Under the pieces are notes generated by a model. The model worked only from the letters and a program-made list of their open reading frames with translations. It did no database searches and had not been told where the DNA came from. Below, one piece after another: positions 34,496-42,126 of a stretch of 64,000 bases of DNA. The DNA lies in contig NZ_JBOUVX010000004.1 of assembly GCF_050789285.1 (NCBI RefSeq), positions 124,001-188,000 of the forward strand, in the 5' to 3' direction. Numbering within the stretch: the stretch's first letter is position 1; each line of letters begins with the position of its first letter. This stretch comes from CAVPWP01 sp050789285 (GTDB lineage Bacteria > Pseudomonadota > Alphaproteobacteria > Rhodobacterales > Rhodobacteraceae). A program made the position numbers and the translations under genes.

Positions 34496-36064
34496 ATGCA
34501 CAGTTACGAGGACAAGGATCAGGACATAACCAAGGCCGTCATTTACTGCCGTGTGTCGAGCGCGAAGCAAACAGTGCGCGGCGACGGCCTCGGTTCGCAA
34601 GAAACCCGCTGCCGCGAGTTTGCCAAATACAAGGGCTATGATGTTGTCGAGGTCTTCCGTGACGACACGTCTGGAAGCCTCACCTCCCGCCCAGGCATGC
34701 AAGCCATGCTGGCCTATCTGAACGCGCGCCGCAAAGAGGCGCATGCGGTCATCATTGATGACATCAGCCGCCTTGCGCGCGGCCTCATGGCTCACTTCGA
34801 GCTGCGGGTGAAGATCAGCGATGCGGGCGGTGTCCTTGTCAGCCCGTCCATCGAGTTCGGCGAGGATTCGGACTCTCAGCTTGTCGAGAACCTGCTGGCG
34901 TCCGTCTCGCAGCATCAGCGCCAGAAGAATGGCGAGCAAACCAAGAACCGCATGCGGGCGCGGGTGCAGAATGGCTATTGGGTTTTTCAGGCTCCTGTAG
35001 GCTATCGTTACGAACGGGTGAGCGGTCACGGCAAGCTACTGGTGCGTGATGAGCCCAATGCGTCGGCATTGCAGGAAGCGCTCGAAGGCTATGCCTCGGG
35101 GCGCTTCGAGACGCAGGTGGAAGTGAAGCGCTTCCTGGAGCGCCAGCCGTCCTTCCCGAAAGACCTGCCGAATGGCGAGATTCGCAATCAGCGCGTCTAT
35201 GACATGCTGACGCGCCCCGTCTACGCGGGCTATGTCGAAGCTCCGAATTGGGACGTGTCGCTGCGCAAGGGGCATCACGAAGGCCTCATCAGCTTTGCGA
35301 CCTTCGAGAAGATACAGGCTCGCCTCAAGGGCACGGCCAAGGCTCCCGCGCGCAAGGACATCAATATGGACTTCCCGCTGCGCGGGTTCATCCTCTGCGA
35401 TGATTGCAACAAGCCTCTGACGGCCTGCTGGTCGCAAGGGAAGAACCAGAAGTATCCCTACTATCTCTGCCCGACCAAGGGCTGCGAGAGCTATCGGAAG
35501 TCGATCAAGCGCGAAGAGCTGGAAGGCGAATTCGAGGACGTTCTCAAGCGTCTTGAGCCGTCACACAGCCTGTTTGCGCTGGTGAAGGCCATGTTCCGCG
35601 ATGCCTGGGACATGCGCCTTGCGCAGGCCACAGACGCGAAGAAGACTCTGAAATCGCAGATCGCGTCGCTCGAAAAGCAGATAGATCAGCTTCTTGATCG
35701 TATCGTCGATGCAAGCACCGACTCGGTGGTTGCGGCGTACGAAAAGCGCATCGCCAAGCTGGAGCGCGAGAAGCTTCTGGCACAGGAACAACTCGCCGAA
35801 ACGGGCGCGCCACGGCACACCCTGGAGGAGTCGTTCGAACACGCCATGACGTTTCTCGCAAACCCTTGGAAAATATGGGAAAATGCAGATTATACGCTCA
35901 AGAAAACCGTCCTGAGACTGGCTTTTGCAGAGCCTCTGCCCTACTGCCGAAATCAGGGACTTCGAACACCAAATTTGGCCTTACCCTTCAAGGTGTTAGG
36001 CCAAATTGGTGGTCAAAAATGTGAGATGGCGCGCTGGGGAGGATTCGAACCCCCGACCCCTTGA
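34496..36064 (+). CDS. large serine recombinase (resolvase/invertase type integrase)
   Basis: It catalyses integration and excision of the element. 522 residues. The N-terminal catalytic domain has AVIYCRVSSAKQTVRGDGLG with the nucleophilic serine, the recombinase domain follows, and a zinc ribbon CDDCNKPLTACW with a later CPTKGC precedes a coiled-coil (KSQIASLEKQIDQLLDRIVD). GGAGG lies 4 bases before the ATG at 34496; an in-frame ATG at 34460 also exists. The last 11 codons (ARWGGFEPPTP) are antisense to the tRNA-Arg gene, so the C terminus spans the junction. Confidence 0.9.
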   Translation: MHSYEDKDQDITKAVIYCRVSSAKQTVRGDGLGSQETRCREFAKYKGYDVVEVFRDDTSGSLTSRPGMQAMLAYLNARRKEAHAVIIDDISRLARGLMAHFELRVKISDAGGVLVSPSIEFGEDSDSQLVENLLASVSQHQRQKNGEQTKNRMRARVQNGYWVFQAPVGYRYERVSGHGKLLVRDEPNASALQEALEGYASGRFETQVEVKRFLERQPSFPKDLPNGEIRNQRVYDMLTRPVYAGYVEAPNWDVSLRKGHHEGLISFATFEKIQARLKGTAKAPARKDINMDFPLRGFILCDDCNKPLTACWSQGKNQKYPYYLCPTKGCESYRKSIKREELEGEFEDVLKRLEPSHSLFALVKAMFRDAWDMRLAQATDAKKTLKSQIASLEKQIDQLLDRIVDASTDSVVAAYEKRIAKLEREKLLAQEQLAETGAPRHTLEESFEHAMTFLANPWKIWENADYTLKKTVLRLAFAEPLPYCRNQGLRTPNLALPFKVLGQIGGQKCEMARWGGFEPPTP

Positions 36065-36103
36065 TTCGTAGTCAAGTACTCTATCCAACTGAGCTACCAG
36101 CGC
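36027..36103 (-). tRNA. tRNA-Arg(ACG)
   Basis: The 77-base gene folds as a standard cloverleaf: acceptor GCGCTGG pairs with CCAGCGC, the D stem is GCTC/GAGT-like, the anticodon arm reads CTTGACTACGAATCAAG giving anticodon ACG, and the T arm is GGGGGTTCGAATCCTCC. The discriminator G and CCA are encoded. The 3' end points into the mobile element and is overlapped by the recombinase gene on the opposite strand. An intact gene indicates the tRNA is kept after integration. Confidence 0.95.
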
Positions 36104-36166
36104 GCGGACGGATGGCAGATACCGACGGTCCCGCCGCTTTGCAAGGGGCAAAACCGCAAAAGACGC

Positions 36167-37600
36167 TCAACCGGCGTCGTCAGAGGCAGCCGGAAGAAGC
36201 GCAGGCGCGGATGGGTCGACCGCGACGGCCTTCGGCAGATAGACCCGGAACACCGTCCCCCCGGGTCCAGTCGAGACAAGGTCAAGACGCCCGCCATGTC
36301 CGCGCACCAGTTCGGCCGAAATCACCAGACCAAGACCTGAGCCGCCCTTTCGCACGCCGCCCTGAAACGGCGTGAAGAGGTGCTCGCGCGCCTTGGGCGG
36401 AAGTCCCGGCCCGGTGTCGCTGATGGTGACGGACCAGGCGCTGTCGTCCTCTCCGCCGGTGATCGCGATGCGTCCGGCTTCGCCCGTGGCCATGATCGCC
36501 TGCCGGGCGTTGCGGACAAGGTTGGCAAGAACACGGTAAAGCTGTTCTGCGTCGGCTCGGGCGACCAGTCCCGGCGGCATGTCGATCTCGAAGGTGATCG
36601 CGTGCCCCTCGCTGGCAAGCCGTTCGCCTTCGACCACGTCCGCGACGATCCCGGCCAGCGCGACGCGTTCAAGCTTCGGCGGCGGTTCCTCGGCGCGCCC
36701 GAAGGCAAGCGTGGCTTCGCACAGGTTCACCGCGCGACTGATCGAGCCCACCACCTTCGGCGCCATGCGCCGGACGGCGGGGTCCTCGCTGGCCTCGATC
36801 CGGTCCGCGAAAAGCTGGGCCGAGGTCAGGATGTTGCGCAGATCGTGGCTGATCTTGGCGACGGCCCCGCCAAGCTGTGCCAGCCGCTCTTTCTGCCGAA
36901 GCGCCCCGGTGAGGTCGGTCTGCAGCTTGCGCAGGGTCGTCTCGGCCTCGAAAAGCTCGGTCACGCCGGCCGAAGGTTCGATGATCCGCCGCGCGTCTTC
37001 GGGGGCTGCGGCGTAGCTTTGCATCGCGTCTACGACCCGCCGGATCGGCTTGACCAGGAAATGCCGCACCGCCACGAACAAGAGCGCCGCCGTGAAGATC
37101 GAGATGATGGCCGACAGAAGCAGGATCCGCAGACCGTAGTCGATCATCGCGGTCCGCAGGGGGCCGGTGTCCATCGTGACCTCGATCAGGATGCCCGCGT
37201 CTTGCACCGGGTTTCCGATGACCCGCACCACGGTGGGCTCGGGGTCGATCAGGCGGATCATGGCATCGCGGATCAGCGGCCACGCGCCCGGGTCACGAAG
37301 GTCGTAGGTGGCGCTGATCGGCGCCGGCATGGGGGACGACAGGATCAGTTCGCGCACCTCGTCGCGCCGAAGCGCCACGTTGAAGACGCCGGCGTTGCGC
37401 AGCAACTCCTGTTCAAGCTCGGCATCGATCATGTCGTTCGCCAGAAGCGCGAGCGACGCGATCTGCGCCCGCTCGAGCCGCGCCAGCATGTAATCCTCGC
37501 GGAAGCGCGCGATCGAGGGCACGAAGATGAACACTTCCGCAAGCATGACGAAAATGATCGTCAGGATCAGGAAACGTCCGGAAAGTGATTTCAGGAACAT
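36167..37600 (-). CDS. sensor histidine kinase, no adjacent response regulator
   Basis: A 477-residue inner-membrane kinase. Helix 1 is RFLILTIIFVMLAEVFIFVP, followed by a periplasmic domain of about 130 residues, helix 2 (LLLSAIISIFTAALLFVAV) and a HAMP-like linker. The transmitter has the H-box ISHDLRNILTSA, N-box VLANLVRNARQAIM, G1 DTGPGLPPKAREHL, F-box FTPF and G2 GGSGLGLVIS. No receiver or regulator gene is next to it, so its partner is elsewhere. The signal is unknown. Confidence 0.93.
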   Translation of the reverse strand: MFLKSLSGRFLILTIIFVMLAEVFIFVPSIARFREDYMLARLERAQIASLALLANDMIDAELEQELLRNAGVFNVALRRDEVRELILSSPMPAPISATYDLRDPGAWPLIRDAMIRLIDPEPTVVRVIGNPVQDAGILIEVTMDTGPLRTAMIDYGLRILLLSAIISIFTAALLFVAVRHFLVKPIRRVVDAMQSYAAAPEDARRIIEPSAGVTELFEAETTLRKLQTDLTGALRQKERLAQLGGAVAKISHDLRNILTSAQLFADRIEASEDPAVRRMAPKVVGSISRAVNLCEATLAFGRAEEPPPKLERVALAGIVADVVEGERLASEGHAITFEIDMPPGLVARADAEQLYRVLANLVRNARQAIMATGEAGRIAITGGEDDSAWSVTISDTGPGLPPKAREHLFTPFQGGVRKGGSGLGLVISAELVRGHGGRLDLVSTGPGGTVFRVYLPKAVAVDPSAPALLPAASDDAG

Positions 37601-37624
37601 GCGCGCCCTTTGCCCGTCAGATCG

Positions 37625-39040
37625 TCACGGCAGAACCCTCTGCACAAAGCCGACGACCCGCTTCACCACAGGACTATCAAACAGCCTGGGCGAGAAATAG
37701 GCACCCGCGGCGCGCTTGTTAACCTCCATCAGCGTCGGATAGGGCGCCACCATGTTGGCGACCGCACTCATCTTCAGGCGGTTGGCAATGACCAGCGCCC
37801 AGAGCGAGATCAACTCGCCCGCCTGCGCGCCGACGATCGTGGCGCCGATGGGGCGGCCCTTCACGACCATCACCTTGACCAGGCCGGTGGTCTTTCCCTC
37901 GGCCACGGCGCGGTCGTTTTCATGGTAGGGAAAGCGCACGACCTCAAGCCGGGCGCCATGGGCCTTGCGCGCCGCCGCCTCGGTCAGGCCGACTTGCGCC
38001 AGTTCCGGGTCGGTGTAGGTGGCCCAGGGGATGTGATCCTCGCGCACCTTCGCGGGCAGCCCGAAGAGGATCGCGCGGATCACGACGCCCGCGTGATAGC
38101 CCGCGACATGGGTGAACTGAAGCTTTCCCGCCACGTCCCCCACCGCATAGACGCGGCGATTCGTCGTCCGCAGGTCGGGACCGACCTTCACCGCGCGGTC
38201 ATGCGCGATACCCGCCGTGTCGAGGTCAAGCGTGTCGATGTTGGCCTTCCGCCCCACGGCGATCAGAAGGTGCGATCCCGTGAAGCTGCGCCCTTCACCC
38301 GCATGAACCGTGATCGCGTCGCCGTCCTTCGACACATGCTCGACCAGCGCATCCTCGGCGATCTCGACGCCCTCGTCGCGCAAACGCTGAAGGACGATCG
38401 CGGCAAGCTCGGGGTCGTCCTTGCCCAGCGCCTTTGCGCCCTCGATCACCGTGACCTTGCTGCCCAGCCGGACGTGCGCCTGCGCCATCTCCATCCCGAT
38501 AGGTCCGCCCCCGATGATCAGCAGGTGATCGGGCCTGTCGCGCAGATCGAAGATCGTCTCGTTGGTGTGGAGCTCGACTTGATCGAGCCCCGGAATCGGC
38601 GGCACAAGCGGCGAAGACCCGGTCGCGATGACGAAGCGCCGCGCCTCGATCACCGTCTCGCCGGCCTGCACCTCGGTGGGCGAGATGAAGCGGCCCCAGT
38701 CCCGGATCACGCGGACGCCCAGCCCCTCGAACCGCTCCTGGCTGTCGACGGGGGCGATCGTGTCGATCACACGTCGCACGTGGTCCTTGGCGGCGGCATA
38801 GCTTACCTCGGGCAGGACCGGCGTCACGCCGAAGGGGCGTCCTGTCTGCATCGCGTGTGCGTGCTTCCCCGCCGCGATCAGCGCCTTCGAGGGCACGCAG
38901 CCAAAGTTGAGGCAATCGCCCCCCATCAGGTGGCCTTCGATCAGCACCACGCTTGCGCCCATCTGGACCGCGCCCGCCGCAACCGACAGCCCGCCCGACC
39001 CCGCGCCGATGACGCAGACATCTGTCTTGAGCCGTTCCAT
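37625..39040 (-). CDS. FAD-dependent disulfide oxidoreductase, mercuric reductase/Lpd-like
   Basis: A 471-residue pyridine nucleotide-disulfide oxidoreductase. The FAD fold is VCVIGAGSGGLSVAAGAVQM, the redox cysteine pair is in GGDCLNFGCVPSKALIAAG, and the NAD(P) fold is LLIIGGGPIGMEMAQAHVRL. It lacks the N-terminal mercury-binding domain, so mercuric reduction is not implied. The next gene, a TVP38-family membrane protein, is 3 bases downstream in gene order and the pair is common in alphaproteobacteria; the substrate is not known. Confidence 0.85.
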   Translation of the reverse strand: MERLKTDVCVIGAGSGGLSVAAGAVQMGASVVLIEGHLMGGDCLNFGCVPSKALIAAGKHAHAMQTGRPFGVTPVLPEVSYAAAKDHVRRVIDTIAPVDSQERFEGLGVRVIRDWGRFISPTEVQAGETVIEARRFVIATGSSPLVPPIPGLDQVELHTNETIFDLRDRPDHLLIIGGGPIGMEMAQAHVRLGSKVTVIEGAKALGKDDPELAAIVLQRLRDEGVEIAEDALVEHVSKDGDAITVHAGEGRSFTGSHLLIAVGRKANIDTLDLDTAGIAHDRAVKVGPDLRTTNRRVYAVGDVAGKLQFTHVAGYHAGVVIRAILFGLPAKVREDHIPWATYTDPELAQVGLTEAAARKAHGARLEVVRFPYHENDRAVAEGKTTGLVKVMVVKGRPIGATIVGAQAGELISLWALVIANRLKMSAVANMVAPYPTLMEVNKRAAGAYFSPRLFDSPVVKRVVGFVQRVLP

Positions 39041-39043
39041 GCC

Positions 39044-39790
39044 TCAGATGTCCTTCTTGCCGCGAACGGCCTTGATGACAATCGGCAGCGCCGCCAGCGC
39101 CGCCAGCCCAAGGATCGGCAGCAGGATCTGCGGCTCGAAGAGAAGGCCAAGATCGGGGGTGGCGCCTTGCGCGAAGACTTCGCCCAGACCTGCGCCGGCC
39201 GAGGTATAGACCAGCGCGCCGGGAATGATGCCGAGGAAGGTCGTGATGACGAAGCGCGACAGCCGCACGCCGACAAGCGCCGGCACTAGGTTGGCGACGA
39301 AGAACGGCACCAGCGGCACGAGGCGGATGAGAAACAGCATCTCCCACTGGTTGCGGTCGATGCCGTCCTTGATCCGCTTCACCCGCCCTTCCGAGGCGTC
39401 CATGCGCGCGGCCAGCCGCTCGCCCAGGCCCCAGCGCGCGGCAAGAAAGATCGCCGTCGCGCCAATCGTGGCGGCCGTCACGTTGAACAGCACGCCCGGG
39501 AAAGTGCCGAAGAGGAACCCGCCCGTCAGCGTCGCGACCGTCGCACCAGGAAGCGAGAAGGCGACGATGCCCACGTAAAGCGCGATGAAGACCGCGACCG
39601 TCGAAAGGTAATGCGCGTTACGGAACGCGATCAGCGCCTCGCGGTTGGCGGCGAGCGTCTCGAACGACAGGACGTCGCGCAGGAAGAACGCACCCAGCGC
39701 CGCCACAAGAAGGATCGCGATCAGCGGCAGGCGGCGCAGCAGGCCAGTCCGGGGATCGGTGGCTGGGGCGGGGTCGGTCATCTCGCTCAT
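39044..39790 (-). CDS. TVP38/TMEM64 family membrane protein
   Basis: A 248-residue integral membrane protein of the VTT/DedA-like superfamily. The ATG at 39790 (MSEMTDPAPATDPRTGLLRR) precedes the first membrane segment LPLIAILLVAALGAFFLRDV. Core family sequence is AFSLPGATVATLTGGFLFGT and LFLIRLVPLVPFFVANLVPA. It is co-transcribed with the disulfide oxidoreductase. A 31-bp region with an inverted repeat lies between it and rpmH. Confidence 0.88.
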   Translation of the reverse strand: MSEMTDPAPATDPRTGLLRRLPLIAILLVAALGAFFLRDVLSFETLAANREALIAFRNAHYLSTVAVFIALYVGIVAFSLPGATVATLTGGFLFGTFPGVLFNVTAATIGATAIFLAARWGLGERLAARMDASEGRVKRIKDGIDRNQWEMLFLIRLVPLVPFFVANLVPALVGVRLSRFVITTFLGIIPGALVYTSAGAGLGEVFAQGATPDLGLLFEPQILLPILGLAALAALPIVIKAVRGKKDI

Positions 39791-39926
39791 TGGTCTGTCC
39801 CTCGAAGGTCGCATCGCTTGTGCCACAAGATGCTTACCTCGGGGGGCCGGCAACAGCCGGATCACGCGGCGTTGATAACCGGTGACCCGCGGCAGGGGCA
39901 ACGCAGGCCGTTCGGGCCGGAATTGA

Positions 39927-39957
39927 AACATTCCCCGCGTCCGCCACCCGGAATGTT
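39927..39957. promoter_or_regulatory. 8-bp inverted repeat between TVP38 and rpmH
   Basis: AACATTCC (39927-39934) pairs with GGAATGTT (39950-39957). It lies between two divergent transcription units, 23 bp upstream of the putative rpmH -35. Operator-like, but the regulator is not known. Confidence 0.4.
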
Positions 39958-39979
39958 GCAGAACTGCGTGCGAGGTGCG

Positions 39980-40008
39980 TTGACTCGGGCCGGCCTTCTC
40001 CATAAAGA
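39980..40008 (+). promoter_or_regulatory. putative rpmH promoter
   Basis: A -35-like TTGACT at 39980-39985 and a weak -10-like TAAAGA at 40003-40008 are separated by 17 bp. They lie about 70-100 bp upstream of rpmH. The -10 match is poor (3 of 6). Confidence 0.4.
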
Positions 40009-40078
40009 GCGGGCTTCGAACGCATTGGGGCTTCGCGGCGATCCGCGCCGGCTGGGGCCTGACCGACGGAGAAAAGCG

Positions 40079-40213
40079 ATGAAGCGCACCTACCAGCCCT
40101 CGAACCTTGTCCGCAAGCGGCGGCATGGGTTCCGCGCCCGCATGGCGACCGCCGGGGGCCGCAAGGTCCTGAACGCGCGCCGGGCGAAGGGACGCAAGCG
40201 GCTGAGCGCGTAA
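40079..40213 (+). CDS. rpmH: 50S ribosomal protein L34
   Basis: The 44-residue L34, MKRTYQPSNLVRKRRHGFRA then RMATAGGRKVLNARRAKGRK, is essentially the family consensus. It begins the conserved rpmH-rnpA-yidD run, with yidC further on at 44.7 kb instead of directly after yidD. Confidence 0.98.
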   Translation: MKRTYQPSNLVRKRRHGFRARMATAGGRKVLNARRAKGRKRLSA

Positions 40214-40239
40214 GGCGCCAGCCCGACCGGATCGACGAC

Positions 40240-40644
40240 ATGGCACCGCCGGACGCTCGCGTGGCAGACACCGCCGAGCGCCCGGCGGTGCCTTTTCGTG
40301 TCGTGCGAATGACGGCGCGGCCGCACTTTCTGGCCGCGGCCCGCAGCCGCTGGAAGGCGATGCCGGGGCTTGTCCTGCAAGGGCGCGACGCCCGCGGCGA
40401 TGCGGGCCGCGACCCCGAAGCGATCCGCGTGGGTTTCACCTGTTCGAAGAAGGTGGGCAACGCGGTCGAACGCAACCGCGCCAAGCGCCGCCTTCGCGAG
40501 GTCGCCCGCCTGATCCTGCCGAACGAAGGCCGTCCGGGCTGGGACTATGTCCTGATCGGACGGCACGAGGCGACAGATACCCGGCCCTTCGATGCGCTCT
40601 GCCGCGATCTGAGCGACGCGCTGCGCAAGATTCACGCCGCATGA
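40240..40644 (+). CDS. rnpA: ribonuclease P protein component
   Basis: Protein cofactor of RNase P, which matures tRNA 5' ends. 134 residues. The conserved RNR motif is in GNAVERNRAKRRLREVARL; substrate-contact residues lie in RVGFTCSKKVGNAV. The start at 40240 gives a longer leader than usual (MAPPDARVADTAERPAVPFR); a later start is possible, for instance near RMTARPHF. It follows rpmH by 26 bases. Confidence 0.93.
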   Translation: MAPPDARVADTAERPAVPFRVVRMTARPHFLAAARSRWKAMPGLVLQGRDARGDAGRDPEAIRVGFTCSKKVGNAVERNRAKRRLREVARLILPNEGRPGWDYVLIGRHEATDTRPFDALCRDLSDALRKIHAA

Positions 40645-40654
40645 ACCCGCCAGG

Positions 40655-40876
40655 ATGAGCCCGCTCGCCCATATCGTCGCCCTGCCCGTCCGGGCGTATC
40701 GGCTGGTCCTGTCGCCGTGGGTCGGCCATTCCTGCCGCTACCATCCGACCTGCTCTGCCTATGCGCTCGAGGCGCTGGAAAAGCACGGCGCGATCAAGGG
40801 CACGTGGCTGGCCGCGCGGCGGATCGGGCGGTGCCATCCCTGGGGCGGATCGGGCGTCGACAACGTGCCCGACTGA
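40655..40876 (+). CDS. yidD: membrane protein insertion efficiency factor YidD
   Basis: The 73-residue YidD helps YidC-dependent membrane insertion. Family signature SPWVGHSCRYHPTCSAYALE, then GCHPWGG-like RCHPWGGSGVDNVPD, is clear. It follows rnpA by 10 bases. YidC is separated by several genes in this genome. Confidence 0.93.
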   Translation: MSPLAHIVALPVRAYRLVLSPWVGHSCRYHPTCSAYALEALEKHGAIKGTWLAARRIGRCHPWGGSGVDNVPD

Positions 40877-40963
40877 GCCGGGCACAGAAACCTCTTCCCC
40901 GAGTCACGCTTCCGTGATATCGCGCCGCCACGCGCAACACCGACAGTGAAGGAGGGCGTCTGC

Positions 40964-41032
40964 ATGATCAGCATCACGTATCGCACCTTCCTCGCGGGGA
41001 TGCGCCGTGGGGGCGATTGCCCCCGGGCCTAG
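40964..41032 (+). CDS. possible 22-residue peptide
   Basis: A very short frame (MISITYRTFLAGMRRGGDCP, then RA) has a strong ribosome site AAGGAGG 8 bases upstream. The final codons sit in hairpin DNA (41009-41024 and a 14-bp palindrome at 41024-41037), which could be a terminator or attenuator. It lies alone between yidD and the DUF1127-like gene. I cannot confirm it is translated. Confidence 0.35.
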   Translation: MISITYRTFLAGMRRGGDCPRA

Positions 41033-41037
41033 GCCCG
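41009..41037. terminator. tandem palindromes, hairpin or terminator
   Basis: GGGGGC and GCCCCC (41009-41014, 41019-41024) enclose GATT, and a 14-bp perfect palindrome CGGGCCTAGGCCCG follows at 41024-41037. The hairpins lie about 130 bp past yidD and overlap the end of the short peptide frame. No T-run follows. Confidence 0.5.
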
Positions 41038-41186
41038 CACCCTGCCCGCCGTCAGTGACCTGACCGCCGGCAGTCCTTCCTGACCCGCAACCGGACCAGC
41101 CAGATCGCGTGCTTCCGCGCCTCGGGACCGGTCCGTTTCCAATCTGAAAAAGGAGTCCGCCTGCCGTCGTGCAGCGGGAAAAGACC

Positions 41187-41417
41187 ATGATCGCAACGTT
41201 GAAACCTGGACCAACCCACCCCTCCCGCACCGCCGTGGAGGCCCTGATCGAGGATCTCGGCCCGCGCCGCGTCCTGATGATCGCCGCCGCGGCGCTGCTG
41301 CGCGAGATGACGCGGCCCCGTCCGCCGTCGGCGCACGAGTTGAGCGACCATCTGCGCAGGGACATCGGCTTGGCGCCACATGCGCCGCCCCCATTGCCAA
41401 GGGGTCCGGTCCTCTAG
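41187..41417 (+). CDS. DUF1127-like small protein
   Basis: A 76-residue protein starting MIATLKPGPTHPSRTAVEAL. The C-terminal part SAHELSDHLRRDIGLAP resembles the DUF1127 helix (LxDHLLxDIGL), a family of small proteins linked to phosphate and RNA metabolism control in alphaproteobacteria. The resemblance is limited; an in-frame GTG at 41169 could extend it by six residues. It is monocistronic. Confidence 0.55.
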   Translation: MIATLKPGPTHPSRTAVEALIEDLGPRRVLMIAAAALLREMTRPRPPSAHELSDHLRRDIGLAPHAPPPLPRGPVL

Positions 41418-41486
41418 ACGAAGCGGCGCGCGGGTGGACGACCCTTCCGCGCGCCGCACACCCACGAGGGCGGGGCAGACGGACGA

Positions 41487-42011
41487 CTATCGCTTCTCGA
41501 AGAAGATCACGACCTCGCCGACCTTCAGGCCGAATCGCTCCATATAGGCGATGTTCAGAAGCCGATCGTCGGACAGAAGCCACATCCAATCGTCGAAGGT
41601 TACGCGCACCGTCTCGCCGCCGGACACCGGCAGGTCGATCGTGTAGCCCCAGTTGAAGGTGTCGCCGGCCTCGGTGCCGGTTGCGACGCCCTGAACCCCG
41701 GGTGCCGTGCCTTCCCAGGTGTCGTCGCCTGTCTTGCGCAGGGTCCAGACCCGGCGCTCGGTCGACGCGTCCTCGTAGACGAAATCCTCGACCAGGGTCA
41801 GCGTCTCGCCGTCCCACGTGCCGTCGATGTCGACGACAAAACGGCGCGTGACGCGGCCAAGGATGTCCTTGAACTGCCCATAGGCGACAAGGTCGCCCTC
41901 GAAGAATTCCTCGAGGTTCAGCTGACGGTCCGAAAGCGGCTCCTGGTCAAGGCTCGGGCGGGCCGAGCAGGCGGCAAGCACGACAAGGGCGGCAAGGGCG
42001 AGAAGGCGCAT
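41487..42011 (-). CDS. DUF3833 family lipoprotein
   Basis: A 174-residue predicted lipoprotein. MRLLALAALVVLAACSARPS shows a lipobox (LAAC). The mature protein is rich in short strands, LEEFFEGDLVAYGQFKDILG and FDDWMWLLSDDRLLNIAYME, matching the DUF3833 pattern. AGGAGAG lies upstream of the ATG at 42011. The function is unknown; it is divergent from ttcA. Confidence 0.85.
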   Translation of the reverse strand: MRLLALAALVVLAACSARPSLDQEPLSDRQLNLEEFFEGDLVAYGQFKDILGRVTRRFVVDIDGTWDGETLTLVEDFVYEDASTERRVWTLRKTGDDTWEGTAPGVQGVATGTEAGDTFNWGYTIDLPVSGGETVRVTFDDWMWLLSDDRLLNIAYMERFGLKVGEVVIFFEKR

Positions 42012-42126
42012 GATCTCTCCTGATCTTTGTAGTTCTACGATCCGGCGCGCCCGTCGGATGACCCGCCGGGTCTTTGCGGCGTCCGCGAATTCTGACATAC
42101 GCCCCCTGTCCCCCGGAGACCGGCCC

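Larger units (their letters stand above)
15529..36064. mobile_element. integrative mobilizable element at tRNA-Arg(ACG)
   Basis: About 20.5 kb between sdhB and the tRNA-Arg gene carries MobC, a relaxase, a VirD4/TraG coupling protein and a serine recombinase, but no VirB/TrbL-type pore genes. That gene set fits an element that excises and is mobilised by a helper conjugation system. Cargo comprises ArdC, a type I restriction-modification operon, an XRE-ImmA/PIN pair and a phosphatase pair. Several genes (17.5-18.2, 19.4-19.7, 21.1-22.7 and 26.4-27.6 kb) are visibly AT-richer than the chromosome. The right edge lies in or beside the tRNA (36027-36103). The left edge is uncertain, between 15371 and 15739. 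Confidence 0.82.

Noticed and set aside
37625..39040. The disulfide oxidoreductase considered as a true mercuric reductase.
   Set aside because: No N-terminal mercury-binding domain, no C-terminal vicinal cysteine pair visible and no mer genes nearby.
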